Shown here: positions 42,653 through 51,261 of the stretch, piece by piece
How positions within the stretch are numbered: position 1 is the first letter of the stretch
Layout: the number at the start of each line of letters is the position of its first letter
Source: Bacillus sp. OK048
GTDB lineage: Bacteria > Bacillota > Bacilli > Bacillales > Cytobacillaceae
Reading direction: 5' to 3'
NCBI RefSeq assembly: GCF_900103525.1
Contig: NZ_FNHN01000003.1
Coordinates: 1 to 64,000, forward strand
Length of the DNA: 64,000 bases
Made by a program: the position numbers and the translations under genes
Notes under the pieces: model-generated
Told to the model about the DNA's origin: nothing
Seen by the model: only the letters and a program-made list of their open reading frames with translations
Databases searched by the model: none

Positions 42653-43152
42653 CAATGTTTAACAGATATATATCTAATTGTTTTTTCAAATATTTCCTCA
42701 AACGTAGTATCCAAAGAGATGGCTAATTCTTTGAATAATATATTTTGAACAGATAATAAAAGTCTTCGGTCCGGATCACCAAATTTCTTCCCATTCCGAT
42801 CAGCTTCATATTTCTTACGCATTAATGTGTTAACGATTTTTGAAATCTCTTTTCGGTTACCCAATTTTACTATTTCAGTATATTCTCTTGTCCGGTCGTG
42901 TCCCTTTACTATCCAATGAATACCAGGTTGTTTAAAGGATTCTAGAATTTCTTCTGCCTCGCTTCGATTAATAATGCCAAGCATGACCACTTTATCATTA
43001 TCAACTGGATTGTGAATCGTTAGATTGTGATCTTCAACCGGCTGAATTTCATAGTAGTTCCTAGTGTTTCCGTTATATGTTCTTTCACATATATTAACTA
43101 CTCGACATATACCAAGTGATGAATAGATTATCAGGTCGCCAACATTAAACAT
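42652..43152 (-). CDS. CarD-family transcriptional regulator
   Basis: 166 aa from the ATG nine bases after GGGAG; an ATG ten codons upstream lacks this. N-terminal CarD/TRCF RNA polymerase-interacting domain (FNVGDLIIYSSLGICRVVNI, residues 2-21, continuing to about 70) followed by a helical DNA-binding half (residues 75-160). Such proteins bind the RNAP beta subunit and tune open-complex stability. Divergent from a MarR gene, with a palindrome over its promoter, so it is probably repressed by that MarR. Confidence 0.88.
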   Translation of the reverse strand: MFNVGDLIIYSSLGICRVVNICERTYNGNTRNYYEIQPVEDHNLTIHNPVDNDKVVMLGIINRSEAEEILESFKQPGIHWIVKGHDRTREYTEIVKLGNRKEISKIVNTLMRKKYEADRNGKKFGDPDRRLLLSVQNILFKELAISLDTTFEEIFEKTIRYISVKH

Positions 43153-43177
43153 GATCGTGTCTCCCATTCTACTAATT

Positions 43178-43192
43178 GTCAACTTGGTTGAC
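43178..43192. promoter_or_regulatory. MarR-type operator 1
   Basis: GTCAACTTGGTTGAC, 6-bp perfect arms with a 3-bp centre, 26 bp before the CarD-family start. Confidence 0.7.
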
Positions 43193-43223
43193 TATGATAA
43201 TTTTACTACAACTCTATCTTTAC

Positions 43224-43238
43224 GTCAACTAAGTTGAC
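43224..43238. promoter_or_regulatory. MarR-type operator 2
   Basis: GTCAACTAAGTTGAC, a perfect 7-bp dyad around one base, 46 bp from operator 1 and about 55 bp before the MarR start. The pair flanks the divergent promoters. Confidence 0.72.
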
Positions 43239-43293
43239 AATCCTTTGTCTATTTTGTATATTTAAGTCGATTACGATTATTGGGGTGAAAGCT

Positions 43294-43722
43294 TTGAATC
43301 CTGGATTACAAAACTTAGATTTAATTGATTTATTAAGTGAGAGGCATCTTCTTCTTAGGAGATTATCTGAGGAATTGTGGAACGATAACAGTAATATTCA
43401 AATTGCAAATTCTGAATGGTTTATCATGGCTCGTATATATAAAAAGCAAACAACGATTTCCTATGTAACAAAGCATGTAGACATATCACGGCAAGCCGTT
43501 CATAAATTCATTAAAAGTCTTGAGTCAAAAGGATTAATTGAGATTATGAGTGTAAAGAATAACAATAAAGAAAAAGGGATTCAGTTAACGTTATTAGGTG
43601 AGCAATTTTTTGAAAAAAACGAGGCACTAAAAGCAACCATTGAAAAAAAAATCGCCGAAAAGATTGGGGAAAAACAAGTAACATTCATGAAAGAAATACT
43701 AAAATCAGACTGGGGATTATAG
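43294..43722 (+). CDS. MarR-family transcriptional regulator
   Basis: 142 aa from the TTG preceded by GGGGTGAAAGC; the frame extends 20 codons upstream, but that part would overlap operator 2. Winged helix: ISYVTKHVDISRQAVHKFIK near residue 55, wing IEIMSVKNNNKEKGIQLTLLG given here in two adjoining parts. Likely represses itself and the divergent CarD-family gene through the two GTCAAC palindromes. Inducer unknown. Confidence 0.85.
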   Translation: MNPGLQNLDLIDLLSERHLLLRRLSEELWNDNSNIQIANSEWFIMARIYKKQTTISYVTKHVDISRQAVHKFIKSLESKGLIEIMSVKNNNKEKGIQLTLLGEQFFEKNEALKATIEKKIAEKIGEKQVTFMKEILKSDWGL

Positions 43723-43786
43723 CCTGAATTTATAATGGCTTAGAGTTTATTTATCTCTAAGCCATCTTTTTAATAAACTAATTTTA

Positions 43787-44707
43787 TTAAATTATGTTAG
43801 CAAAAATATACAATATTACGATACTTATTACGATTGTGATATTTGAGATCGTGGCGATTAAACGAATAGATTCGGTACTATATTTAAATTCTACTGCGAA
43901 GGTGATTGCCGATGCTGCTGCAGGTAGTAATAGTCCAATCAACACCGTATAACGAAACATTTGATCGTAGGGGAGAAAATAGAATAGGGCGATTCCAAAA
44001 AGCAAGCCACAGCTATATCTGAACGTTAAATATTTTAATACAGGTTTAATCTTTTGTTTTTCCAAATTAAAATTTAAGTAAATGCCCAATAATAATAACG
44101 ATAACGGCATATTGGCTCCTGATAGTGTATTGGCAACATTAATCAAGATCTCTGGTAAATGGATTTGGCTTAAATTTAAAATACTCGCAATTAAATAGGT
44201 CATTAATGGGATAGACTTGCCAAGTTTTTTAATAATTTCAACTAGATTAAGGTTTAACCCTTCTTCCGAAAAATAACTACCCAAAATATAGGCGATTCCA
44301 AAGACGATAAAGGAAGCTCCAACATCAAACATACTAAAATATGTTAATCCATTCATTCCCCAAATTGCAAAAACGAGCGGAAAGGCAAATAATCCAACAT
44401 TAAATCCGGAAGATAGCATGAGAAAGGAACCTTTCCGTTCTCTTTCCTCATTTTTAAAAAATAGCAAACCGAAAAATGTTGTAATGATTCCATAAAGGAT
44501 GACGATAATTGGTAACAGCATTAATGAAGTTTCTATTTTCACCTTATCGAATGTAACCAGGACTAATGCAGGTAGGGTAATTTTAAAAATAATTTTTGCA
44601 ATGACTTCTCCATCTTTTTCTTGTAAAATCTTAAACCTTTTTAATAGATACCCAAGGGTAACGATGAAGATGATATAAAGAAATTCTTGGTTCATTAATC
44701 TATGCAC
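43787..44707 (-). CDS. AEC family transporter (second copy)
   Basis: 306 aa, about ten membrane segments, organised like the carrier at 33191. KIIFKITLPALVLVTFDKVK near the N terminus is a family pattern. Organic acid carrier of unknown substrate; not in an operon, and outside the control elements of the island. Confidence 0.85.
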   Translation of the reverse strand: MHRLMNQEFLYIIFIVTLGYLLKRFKILQEKDGEVIAKIIFKITLPALVLVTFDKVKIETSLMLLPIIVILYGIITTFFGLLFFKNEERERKGSFLMLSSGFNVGLFAFPLVFAIWGMNGLTYFSMFDVGASFIVFGIAYILGSYFSEEGLNLNLVEIIKKLGKSIPLMTYLIASILNLSQIHLPEILINVANTLSGANMPLSLLLLGIYLNFNLEKQKIKPVLKYLTFRYSCGLLFGIALFYFLPYDQMFRYTVLIGLLLPAAASAITFAVEFKYSTESIRLIATISNITIVISIVILYIFANII

Positions 44708-44879
44708 TCCTAAATGATATACGTTGATTTTATTTTACAAGTAGTCTATTAAGCTAGGATAGCTCTTTTTACTATTTTCCGACAGCCTTTTTTCTCTAAA
44801 ATTTTTCATTATACGTGCATACCTGTTAATTTAATCACACCATCACCCATTGATGAATATAAGCAGGTAATATATATGC

Positions 44880-44914
44880 AAAGAACACCTCCAGCTATTT
44901 GAGAGGTGTTCTTT
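44880..44914. terminator. Hairpin terminator
   Basis: AAAGAACACCTC pairs with GAGGTGTTCTTT (12-bp arms). It follows the stop of the 99-aa gene on the minus strand; the better T-run is on the plus strand. Confidence 0.7.
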
Positions 44915-44961
44915 ATTTTTATACAGTTGTCTTTCAATAAGTTTAATAAATTCCCAAGTTT

Positions 44962-45261
44962 CTACAGCCATTCCTCTGCTATTGAACTATTATCGGCTAG
45001 TGAGAATGCTGCATTCGTGATCGCTTGTGCTAATGTATCACTAGTTGCGCAAACATCATTAAAACAAACCTCTTTATCTCCGTTTGTTGTATAGGTATAG
45101 CCGAACTCTTTTAGCCTATCTACGATTAAAAGCGCATGTTGGATATTTTTCTCTGGCTGGAAATCATATATGAAAATACTTTTCTCAGGATCAAACCATC
45201 TATCCCAACGATTTAATTTCCATCCTAGTATTCTACGGGCGATTACTTCTATTTCGTTCAT
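44962..45261 (-). CDS. Small protein with phage ABA-sandwich-like domain (BC1872 type)
   Basis: 99 aa. RRILGWKLNRWDRWFDPEKS and EVCFNDVCATSDTLAQAITN (two segments) resemble the phage ABA-sandwich proteins scattered in Bacillus genomes and prophages. Soluble, with two cysteines. It stands alone between an AEC gene and an Ecs-type ABC pair; no other phage gene is near, so it is either a remnant or a domesticated gene. Its function is unknown. Confidence 0.6.
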   Translation of the reverse strand: MNEIEVIARRILGWKLNRWDRWFDPEKSIFIYDFQPEKNIQHALLIVDRLKEFGYTYTTNGDKEVCFNDVCATSDTLAQAITNAAFSLADNSSIAEEWL

Positions 45262-45533
45262 ATTTAATTGACCTCTTTTTCTCCTCTAGATTTATTAATT
45301 TTACCATTTTCAACTTCTTGAAACTATATACTTCTATTTCAATATTGTAGACATTTATTGACGAAAAGATAAAAAGAGGATAAATGTAAAAAAGAACCTT
45401 TTATCACGGTTCTACCATTCCACAAAACAAACCTGCCTGAACTTAAATTCACTCAGCAAAATTCTTGTGTTTCCAAAAATACATAAAACTTTTCCAAAGA
45501 TTAATCGTATGATTATGTGTAGGAGGTATGATT

Positions 45534-46250
45534 ATGAGTTTATTACAAGTAGATATCCAATCAGCTGGCTATGAAAAAGACATAGCAATCGTTCAGGATA
45601 TTAACTTCACATTAGAAAAAGGCGAGCTGGTTGGATTGATTGGTCCGAATGGTGCTGGAAAAAGTACAACCATTAAATCAATTTTAGGGTTGCTAGATAA
45701 TTTAGTTGGAACCGTCAAATATGACAGCAAGGAAACCTATTCTTATATACCGGAGCGGCCAATTTTTTATGATGAGCTAACGCTATGGGAGCACCTTGAT
45801 TTTGTCGCTGCAGTTGAAGGACTGTCAGACCAGGAATATAAACAAAAGGCGAATGAATTGCTTGAAATTTATTATCTTGCTGATCATTCTCATGAATTTC
45901 CAATCAAGTATTCAAAGGGAATGCAGCAAAAAGCGATGCTTATTTTGGCCATGATTACAAATCCATCTTTTTATATTATTGATGAACCATTTATTGGGTT
46001 GGACCCGAATGCGATGAAGCTTTTTCTAGCTTCTATCCAGAAAGAACGTTCTCGCGGCGCTGGTATTCTTATGTCTACCCATGTATTGGATACCGCAGAA
46101 AAAGTATGTAACCGATTCATTATTATTGACAATGGAAAGCTGAAAGCAATTGGAACCTTAGATGAAATTAGAACACAGTGTAACCTTAAAAATGGCTCAC
46201 TTTATGACTGTTTCCATCAGATTTCAGAAGGAAATCAAAATGAGAAGTAG
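45534..46250 (+). CDS. ABC transporter ATP-binding protein, EcsA-like
   Basis: 238 aa from the ATG seven bases after AGGAGG. Walker A GPNGAGKST, signature YSKGMQQKAM, Walker B FYIIDEPFIGLDP, H-loop MSTHVLDTAEK. The sequence follows B. subtilis EcsA closely (SYIPERPIFYDELTLWEHL versus TYIPETPVLYEELTLMEHL, each one conserved segment). EcsAB influences secretion, regulated proteolysis and competence. No hit or ecsC gene is beside it, so it may be a paralogue of the main ecs operon. Confidence 0.87.
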   Translation: MSLLQVDIQSAGYEKDIAIVQDINFTLEKGELVGLIGPNGAGKSTTIKSILGLLDNLVGTVKYDSKETYSYIPERPIFYDELTLWEHLDFVAAVEGLSDQEYKQKANELLEIYYLADHSHEFPIKYSKGMQQKAMLILAMITNPSFYIIDEPFIGLDPNAMKLFLASIQKERSRGAGILMSTHVLDTAEKVCNRFIIIDNGKLKAIGTLDEIRTQCNLKNGSLYDCFHQISEGNQNEK

Positions 46251-47424
46251 CGAACTTTTTATTAAACGGTTGCTTAAAAGCTGGCTTTATCAGTACAAAG
46301 TGTTTAAATCGATCGCCGATTGGACCGTAATGTTGTACATTATTGTCCCATCCTTAACGATATTTGCATTAATTTATCGCTCATGGTGGATCGATGTTCC
46401 AAATTGGATTGAAAATGTTCCCTTTTTTCTATTGTTCTTTCTCCTCTATCTTATTTCTTGGAATGGTAACATTCGCACATATGTTGAGGGTGCGGATAAA
46501 GTCTTTTTAATAAAGAAATTTTCTCTCTTTTGGGGGATGAAAAAATGGGGGTTTGGCTATTCATTACTCTATCAAGCCGTTATTACGATAGGAGCGATAT
46601 CCGTTCTTCTCCCATTCCTTCTGAAACATTATCATTTTGAATGGAAACAAATAGCTGCACTTTTATTTTACTTCATTTCCTTAAAAACAGGATTGATGTT
46701 GGTTAAGTATCAGTTGGTGAAAATTGAAACAAGATTGAAAAAAATTGCATTAAGTATTTTCTCGTTTATCATCATGAGCTGGTTGAGCCAATTGATTTAT
46801 TACTTGTGGATAAAAGGAACATGGTACCCAATCTTTATTACCGGCGCGCTTGTAATGACTGTTTCAATCTATCTAAGTTTTCGGGCAATAAAAAAATTGA
46901 GTTCATCCGACCATGAAATTGATATGGAACAAAAGCGAAAGACAGGGAATATTCAACTTATTTTTGCGATGGCACCTGAAATAGAAAAGCCTGTTGTTTC
47001 CAAAAGAACGAAGCCACTTTTCTTTCGTCGTTCTAAACGAATATTTAAGGAACGTACACAAAGCAATGGTTTTATCGAGTTGTTTACAAAAGTCTTTTTA
47101 AGAAATTACTCGTATGTTAGTGGGTATCTTATCATGATTAATGTTACCACCTTTGCCATTGTCCTGTTGCCTCCTATTTGGATAAAAGTTACTATTTTTT
47201 CCGGTTATTTATTCATGATGTATTACTGGCTATCTATCATCTGGAATAAAATCATGGGATCAAATCCACTGATGAAAAAATATCTAGAACATCCAGCTTT
47301 CTTTACTGCGAAAAGAAAGGTCATTATGGTGTTGTACATTTTTGCGATTTTGCTGTTATTGCTATATTTCTTTTTTGTTCTAACCTTTACATCTAATTTT
47401 GGAATGATTCCTGAATTTTCATAA
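46240..47424 (+). CDS. ABC transporter permease, EcsB-like
   Basis: 395 aa from the ATG that overlaps the ATPase gene by 11 bp; an upstream open frame of 26 codons lies wholly inside that gene. About nine membrane segments and a basic cytosolic loop (residues about 225-275: KRTKPLFFRRSKRIFKER in the middle). It matches the size and layout of EcsB (408 aa). Forms the transporter with the preceding ATPase. Followed by a terminator. Confidence 0.85.
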   Translation: MRSSELFIKRLLKSWLYQYKVFKSIADWTVMLYIIVPSLTIFALIYRSWWIDVPNWIENVPFFLLFFLLYLISWNGNIRTYVEGADKVFLIKKFSLFWGMKKWGFGYSLLYQAVITIGAISVLLPFLLKHYHFEWKQIAALLFYFISLKTGLMLVKYQLVKIETRLKKIALSIFSFIIMSWLSQLIYYLWIKGTWYPIFITGALVMTVSIYLSFRAIKKLSSSDHEIDMEQKRKTGNIQLIFAMAPEIEKPVVSKRTKPLFFRRSKRIFKERTQSNGFIELFTKVFLRNYSYVSGYLIMINVTTFAIVLLPPIWIKVTIFSGYLFMMYYWLSIIWNKIMGSNPLMKKYLEHPAFFTAKRKVIMVLYIFAILLLLLYFFFVLTFTSNFGMIPEFS

Positions 47425-47428
47425 ATTT

Positions 47429-47459
47429 AAATGGCTCAGTTTATGTGACTGAGCCATTT
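47429..47459 (+). terminator. Terminator of the Ecs-like operon
   Basis: AAATGGCTCAG pairs with CTGAGCCATTT just after the permease stop, followed by a weak T-rich tract. Confidence 0.72.
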
Positions 47460-47525
47460 CATTTGGGGTTAATACCACGTTACCTTAAGTAAAAAACTCA
47501 CTTAAAAACATTCCATATATAGATT

Positions 47526-47648
47526 TTAATCTACTATTTTCAGTGAGATTTTCATTGCTTCATGGCCTTTTGTTGCCCCACAAACAGTGGAACAGATTAA
47601 TTCGTATGTACCTGTCTTATCAATTATAGTAAATGAACCTCTCGCCAT
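47526..47648 (-). pseudogene. C-terminal remnant of a cupredoxin / CuA-like domain
   Basis: A 40-codon frame just after (and overlapping the last bases of) the PabB gene reads GTYELICSTVCGATKGHEAM near its middle. Two Cys four apart, then His and Met, are the Cu ligands of cytochrome c oxidase subunit II or nitrosocyanin-type cupredoxins. The N-terminal two thirds of the fold are missing and no Shine-Dalgarno is obvious, so it is most likely a leftover fragment. Confidence 0.6.
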
Positions 47649-49366
47649 TTTCGGACACTATTGATAAAAAATATTTTAGTGGCCATTTTTAAGTCAGCGA
47701 GTGTAAGAGTTTTTTCGTAAATTTCCCCTGTTTTTATTAACCTGTCCCGATAGGTTCCCGCCAGTAATCCGCTTGATAGAGGAGGTGTCCATAATTTTCC
47801 GTTGATTTCCAAGACTACATTACCATTTGTAAACTCGGTTAACTCACCGTCCTGATTCCAAAGCAGGACATCAAAAGCTTCTGAAGGCATTTGTTTTTGA
47901 AACTTCGTGTAAACCTCGCGATTGGTTGTTTTATGATATAAAAATGGATTACTCTTATCCACTGCTTCCCCCGCAAGGACTACCTCAACTGCCGCTCCTT
48001 GTTGGGTAATCGGCTGGCCTTCAATCGTTACTTCTCCATTTCTTGCTAAAAGAAGGCGAACCTTAACCAAGCCTGAGTTATTTTCATATGAAAAATCATT
48101 CAGGTTTTTTTTTATTTTTTTTGCATCGTAATTAACACCAAAATAACCTGCTGAATTTCCCATTCGCTTCAAATGTTCTTCCAGTAAAAAATATTGTCCA
48201 TTGTCTAGTAATAAACTTTCAAGCAGATCAAATTCCACCGGTGACTCTTCCAATACTTTTGCTTTTGCAAGTATTTCGTGATATTCCCCTATCGAAGTGG
48301 AATCCCAGGTAATTCCCCCACCCACTCCATAAACAGCATCTCCAGAGCGGTGATCAATTAAAACCGTCCTGATTGGTACATTAAAAAGCGCTTCTTTGTT
48401 AGGTGTTATATATCCAATTGCCCCACAATAAACTTCCCGTGGTTCATTTTCTAACTCTGCAATAATGTTCATCGTACTAATTTTTGGTGCACCGGTAATC
48501 GACCCACAGGGAAAAAGTGCTTTAAATATATCAACAAGACTTGCCGTTTCGGAAACTTGAGCAGAAATCGTAGAGGTCATTTGATGAACGGTTGGGTATT
48601 GTTCGATTTCAAAAAGCTTATCTACTGTAACGGTTCCAGATTCAGCAATCATTCCTAGGTCATTCCGAAGCAAATCAACAATCATCACATTTTCTGCGCG
48701 ATCTTTTTCAGAATGATAAAGCCAATTCGCGTTCGCAGTATCTTCTTCATGCGAAGCCCCGCGTTTAACTGTTCCTTTCATCGGGCGAGTCGTGATTTTC
48801 CCATTATGGAAATGGAAAAACAACTCCGGTGATGCAGACAAAATGCTCTGCTCACCTGTATGGATATAGGCACAATAATGGGAGGATTGAGCTTTTTTCA
48901 ACCTATTATAAAAAGCTAAACCATCTCCGTTAAATTTCGAATGGAGTCGGATTGTATAGTTGGTTTGATACGTGTCTCCGCTCTCAATACATTGTTTTAT
49001 ATAGTTAATTGCTTGATCATACGTATCCATTGTAATGGAAGGTTTCCATTCTGATGTTGTAAAATCCCCTGTACTATTTAGATATTCGTGCTTAGGCTCT
49101 GAAAAAATACCAAACCAAAGCAGCGGCATTGAGCTCCCACTCTTAACCCTAAATGCAGGATCGAAAGCAGGAGCACTCTCATAGGATAAAAATCCAGCAG
49201 CATAATACCCTATTTCAACGGCCTCCTGTACAAGTTGAAAACTAGGCAACACATCCTCAATTTTATGAGCTGTAATCACACGTAGCGGATTTTGAAAAGT
49301 AAGCGGATTTATTTTATCGTTAGAATCTGCAAATTCAAATGATAAAAGAGGTTCTTTTTGTTCCAT
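47624..49366 (-). CDS. pabB: Aminodeoxychorismate synthase component I fused to 4-amino-4-deoxychorismate lyase-like domain (PabB-PabC)
   Basis: 580 aa from the ATG eight bases after AAGG (a TTG seven codons up is less likely). Residues 1-370 are a chorismate-binding domain (LSASPELFFHF, TRPMKGTVKRG, DLLRNDLG, FPCGSITGAPKI, GEYHEILAKAKVL). Residues about 390-580 are a class IV aminotransferase fold ending in FINSVRKWREV. Makes 4-aminobenzoate for folate from chorismate and ammonia; a PabA glutaminase must come from elsewhere. The cupredoxin remnant begins where this gene ends. Confidence 0.9.
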   Translation of the reverse strand: MEQKEPLLSFEFADSNDKINPLTFQNPLRVITAHKIEDVLPSFQLVQEAVEIGYYAAGFLSYESAPAFDPAFRVKSGSSMPLLWFGIFSEPKHEYLNSTGDFTTSEWKPSITMDTYDQAINYIKQCIESGDTYQTNYTIRLHSKFNGDGLAFYNRLKKAQSSHYCAYIHTGEQSILSASPELFFHFHNGKITTRPMKGTVKRGASHEEDTANANWLYHSEKDRAENVMIVDLLRNDLGMIAESGTVTVDKLFEIEQYPTVHQMTSTISAQVSETASLVDIFKALFPCGSITGAPKISTMNIIAELENEPREVYCGAIGYITPNKEALFNVPIRTVLIDHRSGDAVYGVGGGITWDSTSIGEYHEILAKAKVLEESPVEFDLLESLLLDNGQYFLLEEHLKRMGNSAGYFGVNYDAKKIKKNLNDFSYENNSGLVKVRLLLARNGEVTIEGQPITQQGAAVEVVLAGEAVDKSNPFLYHKTTNREVYTKFQKQMPSEAFDVLLWNQDGELTEFTNGNVVLEINGKLWTPPLSSGLLAGTYRDRLIKTGEIYEKTLTLADLKMATKIFFINSVRKWREVHLL

Positions 49367-49387
49367 ACTATTTGCCTTCACCCTCAA

Positions 49388-49766
49388 GTTTCCTGATTTT
49401 TTATAGAAAAGAAACCTCTTTTAGTTTATTTATCCTTGTTTTTCTCGTCAACCTTTTCGGCAATTTCCTTCGAAAACTCTGTAGCAAAGCTTAGATCATA
49501 TTTGTTGTTTTCTATTTAATCTTCTGCCTACAAACATTACACAAATGTGCCATTTTCCGTGTGAAATGTTTTTTTCTCTTGAAATTCTTTAATTTGATTT
49601 ACCATTCATCCTAAATATTCAAATCAAATTACTTACTTGGCAGAAGAGAAATGACATTTATGGCAGCATGTGTATAAATTGACAATAAATTTACAATACT
49701 TAAACTTCTGCTTAATAAAACACTTTTATACTAATAATATAAATACAATATAAAGGAGTTGATTGC
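49388..49766. other. AT-rich intergenic region
   Basis: About 380 bp upstream of pabB. It contains a TTGACA hexamer near 49679 but no clear partner -10 box. No gene or strong structure seen. Confidence 0.4.
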
Positions 49767-49823
49767 ATGCTTGAATTTATGTTTAGAATTGTTGTCCTGA
49801 TTCCAATTTGTACTTTTTTATAG
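49767..49823 (+). CDS. Possible 18-aa hydrophobic peptide
   Basis: ATG with TAAAGGAG and an 8-base spacer gives MLEFMFRIVVLIPICTFL then TAG. The strong Shine-Dalgarno and hydrophobic composition suggest a small membrane peptide, but length alone allows chance. No neighbour on the same strand and no homologue known to me. Confidence 0.3.
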   Translation: MLEFMFRIVVLIPICTFL

Positions 49824-49941
49824 ATTCAATTTAGTCCCTACATTTAATAAACTTTCTTCAAAAATAATCCTATCCTTACCAATCAAAGCTATTCGAACAA
49901 TGCTTTCACATCACCCACGATCAAACAAACCATTAAAAAAC

Positions 49942-50463
49942 TTAGTTAGGCAGTTCCTTGTATGCTAATTTCATAATTATTTCCTTGTGCTGTGGATATT
50001 TTTGCAATAGTTCAGACTGTGAAAATAATTCAAAGTCTTTGAATTCGAACCCAGGGGAAACCATACAGCCTACGAGGGAAAATGTATCTTTTTCCTTTAC
50101 AGAAGATCCAAAGATTACATTCTTCTTCACTAACACTTGTGGTACTTCTCCCTCGTCAAGATTCATTCCCAATTTCATTTCTTGATATTCGCCATTTTCA
50201 TGAATCACGTGAACGGTCAAAGGACTCCCTCCATGAAAGTACCATAATTCATCTGATTTAAGCCGATGAAAATGGGAAACATTCTCTGACGTTAACAAAA
50301 AATAAATACTCGTATATAGCTTACGCTGACCGTCAAAACTCACTGATAACTCATTATCAGAAATCTTTTCCGTAGAAACATATGTATTTTTGTAATAGCC
50401 ACCCTCCGGATGTGGTTTTAGACCCAGCTTGGTCACCCATTTATGTAGATCATTAATATACAC
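49942..50463 (-). CDS. Cupin-5 (DUF985) family protein
   Basis: 173 aa from a GTG start after AAGGGATG. Typical DUF985 stretches LKPHPEGGYYKNTYVS near residue 16, FLLTSENVSHFHRLKSDELW (residues about 56-75) and GCMVSPGFEFKDFEL. Single cupin barrel of unknown function, possibly sugar-binding. Followed downstream by the small-peptide region; no operon partner. Confidence 0.88.
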   Translation of the reverse strand: MYINDLHKWVTKLGLKPHPEGGYYKNTYVSTEKISDNELSVSFDGQRKLYTSIYFLLTSENVSHFHRLKSDELWYFHGGSPLTVHVIHENGEYQEMKLGMNLDEGEVPQVLVKKNVIFGSSVKEKDTFSLVGCMVSPGFEFKDFELFSQSELLQKYPQHKEIIMKLAYKELPN

Positions 50464-50557
50464 TCACATTCATCCCTTCTTTTGGTTTCTCCTTGGAACA
50501 GAGAAAAAGCACTCATCATAAGTGCTTTTTCACTTTTATTAGTCTTTTTCCTTTATC

Positions 50558-51151
50558 TTATCTAACCGTTTTTAATGCTGTGGCCCATTGTACCACTTCA
50601 CCTAGCATAGCATTTACATTGTCAAGATGTAAATCCGCTGGTTTAAAAACACTCATATTTTCAAAATCTGTGAATAATGAAAGTGTTGGGTGTGTGCGAA
50701 CATCAGCGATTTTTAATTCCGCACAAATCCCGCGTAAATGTTCAGCAGCTCGTGCACCACCGGTTGAGCCATAGCTTACGATTCCTGCTGCTTTGTTATA
50801 CCAATTTTCACGAGCAAAGTCTAAGGCATTTTTTAAAGCTCCTGTAATGCTGTGATTGTATTCTTGAACAATAAATACAAATCCATCAAGATTTGCTAGT
50901 TTTTCGTTCCAAGGTCCACCTTCTGAACCGTCAGTAGTCCCTAAAAATGGTAAATTGAAATCGGCGATATCCACGATTTCATAATTAGCATCACCGCGTT
51001 TGTCAGCAATCCCTTTAACCCATTCTCCTACTTGTGGACTATTGCGTCCTTGACGTGTGCTTCCTAAGATAATTCCAATGTTTAACTTTTCTGTTGTCAT
51101 GACTTTTTCCTCCTTCGTTTGTTTCCCAAATAGTTTGTCTAGAAAACCCAT
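50558..51151 (-). CDS. NADPH-dependent FMN reductase (flavodoxin-like)
   Basis: 197 aa from the first ATG, or 180 aa from an internal ATG at 51100. Both starts have near-perfect Shine-Dalgarno sites (GGAGGTGTAAAT and AAGGAGGAAAAAGTC), so two forms may be made; the longer adds the basic tail GFLDKLFGKQTKEEKV. FMN-binding ILGSTRQGRNSPQVGEW and PEYNHSITGALKNALDFA-type loop (here VQEYNHSITGALKNALDF). Reduces quinones, azo compounds or flavins with NAD(P)H. Confidence 0.87.
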   Translation of the reverse strand: MGFLDKLFGKQTKEEKVMTTEKLNIGIILGSTRQGRNSPQVGEWVKGIADKRGDANYEIVDIADFNLPFLGTTDGSEGGPWNEKLANLDGFVFIVQEYNHSITGALKNALDFARENWYNKAAGIVSYGSTGGARAAEHLRGICAELKIADVRTHPTLSLFTDFENMSVFKPADLHLDNVNAMLGEVVQWATALKTVR

Positions 51152-51209
51152 ATTTACACCTCCGATATATTTATTATGATGATTTTGTTAAAAATAAATT
51201 CTAAGCAGA

Positions 51210-51256
51210 ATAAAAAAACTCCGACACCCACTTAATTAGCGAGTATTGGAGCTTTT
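51210..51256 (-). terminator. Terminator of the threonine aldolase gene
   Basis: On the minus strand an imperfect stem starting AGCTCCAATACTCGC and ending GTGGGTGTCGGAGT is followed by TTTTTTT, a few bases after the stop. Confidence 0.72.
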
Positions 51257-51261
51257 ATTGG

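Noticed and set aside
45391..45413. Terminator AGAACC/GGTTCT upstream of the Ecs-like operon
   Set aside because: Only 6-bp arms and no minus-strand gene ends before it; may be chance.
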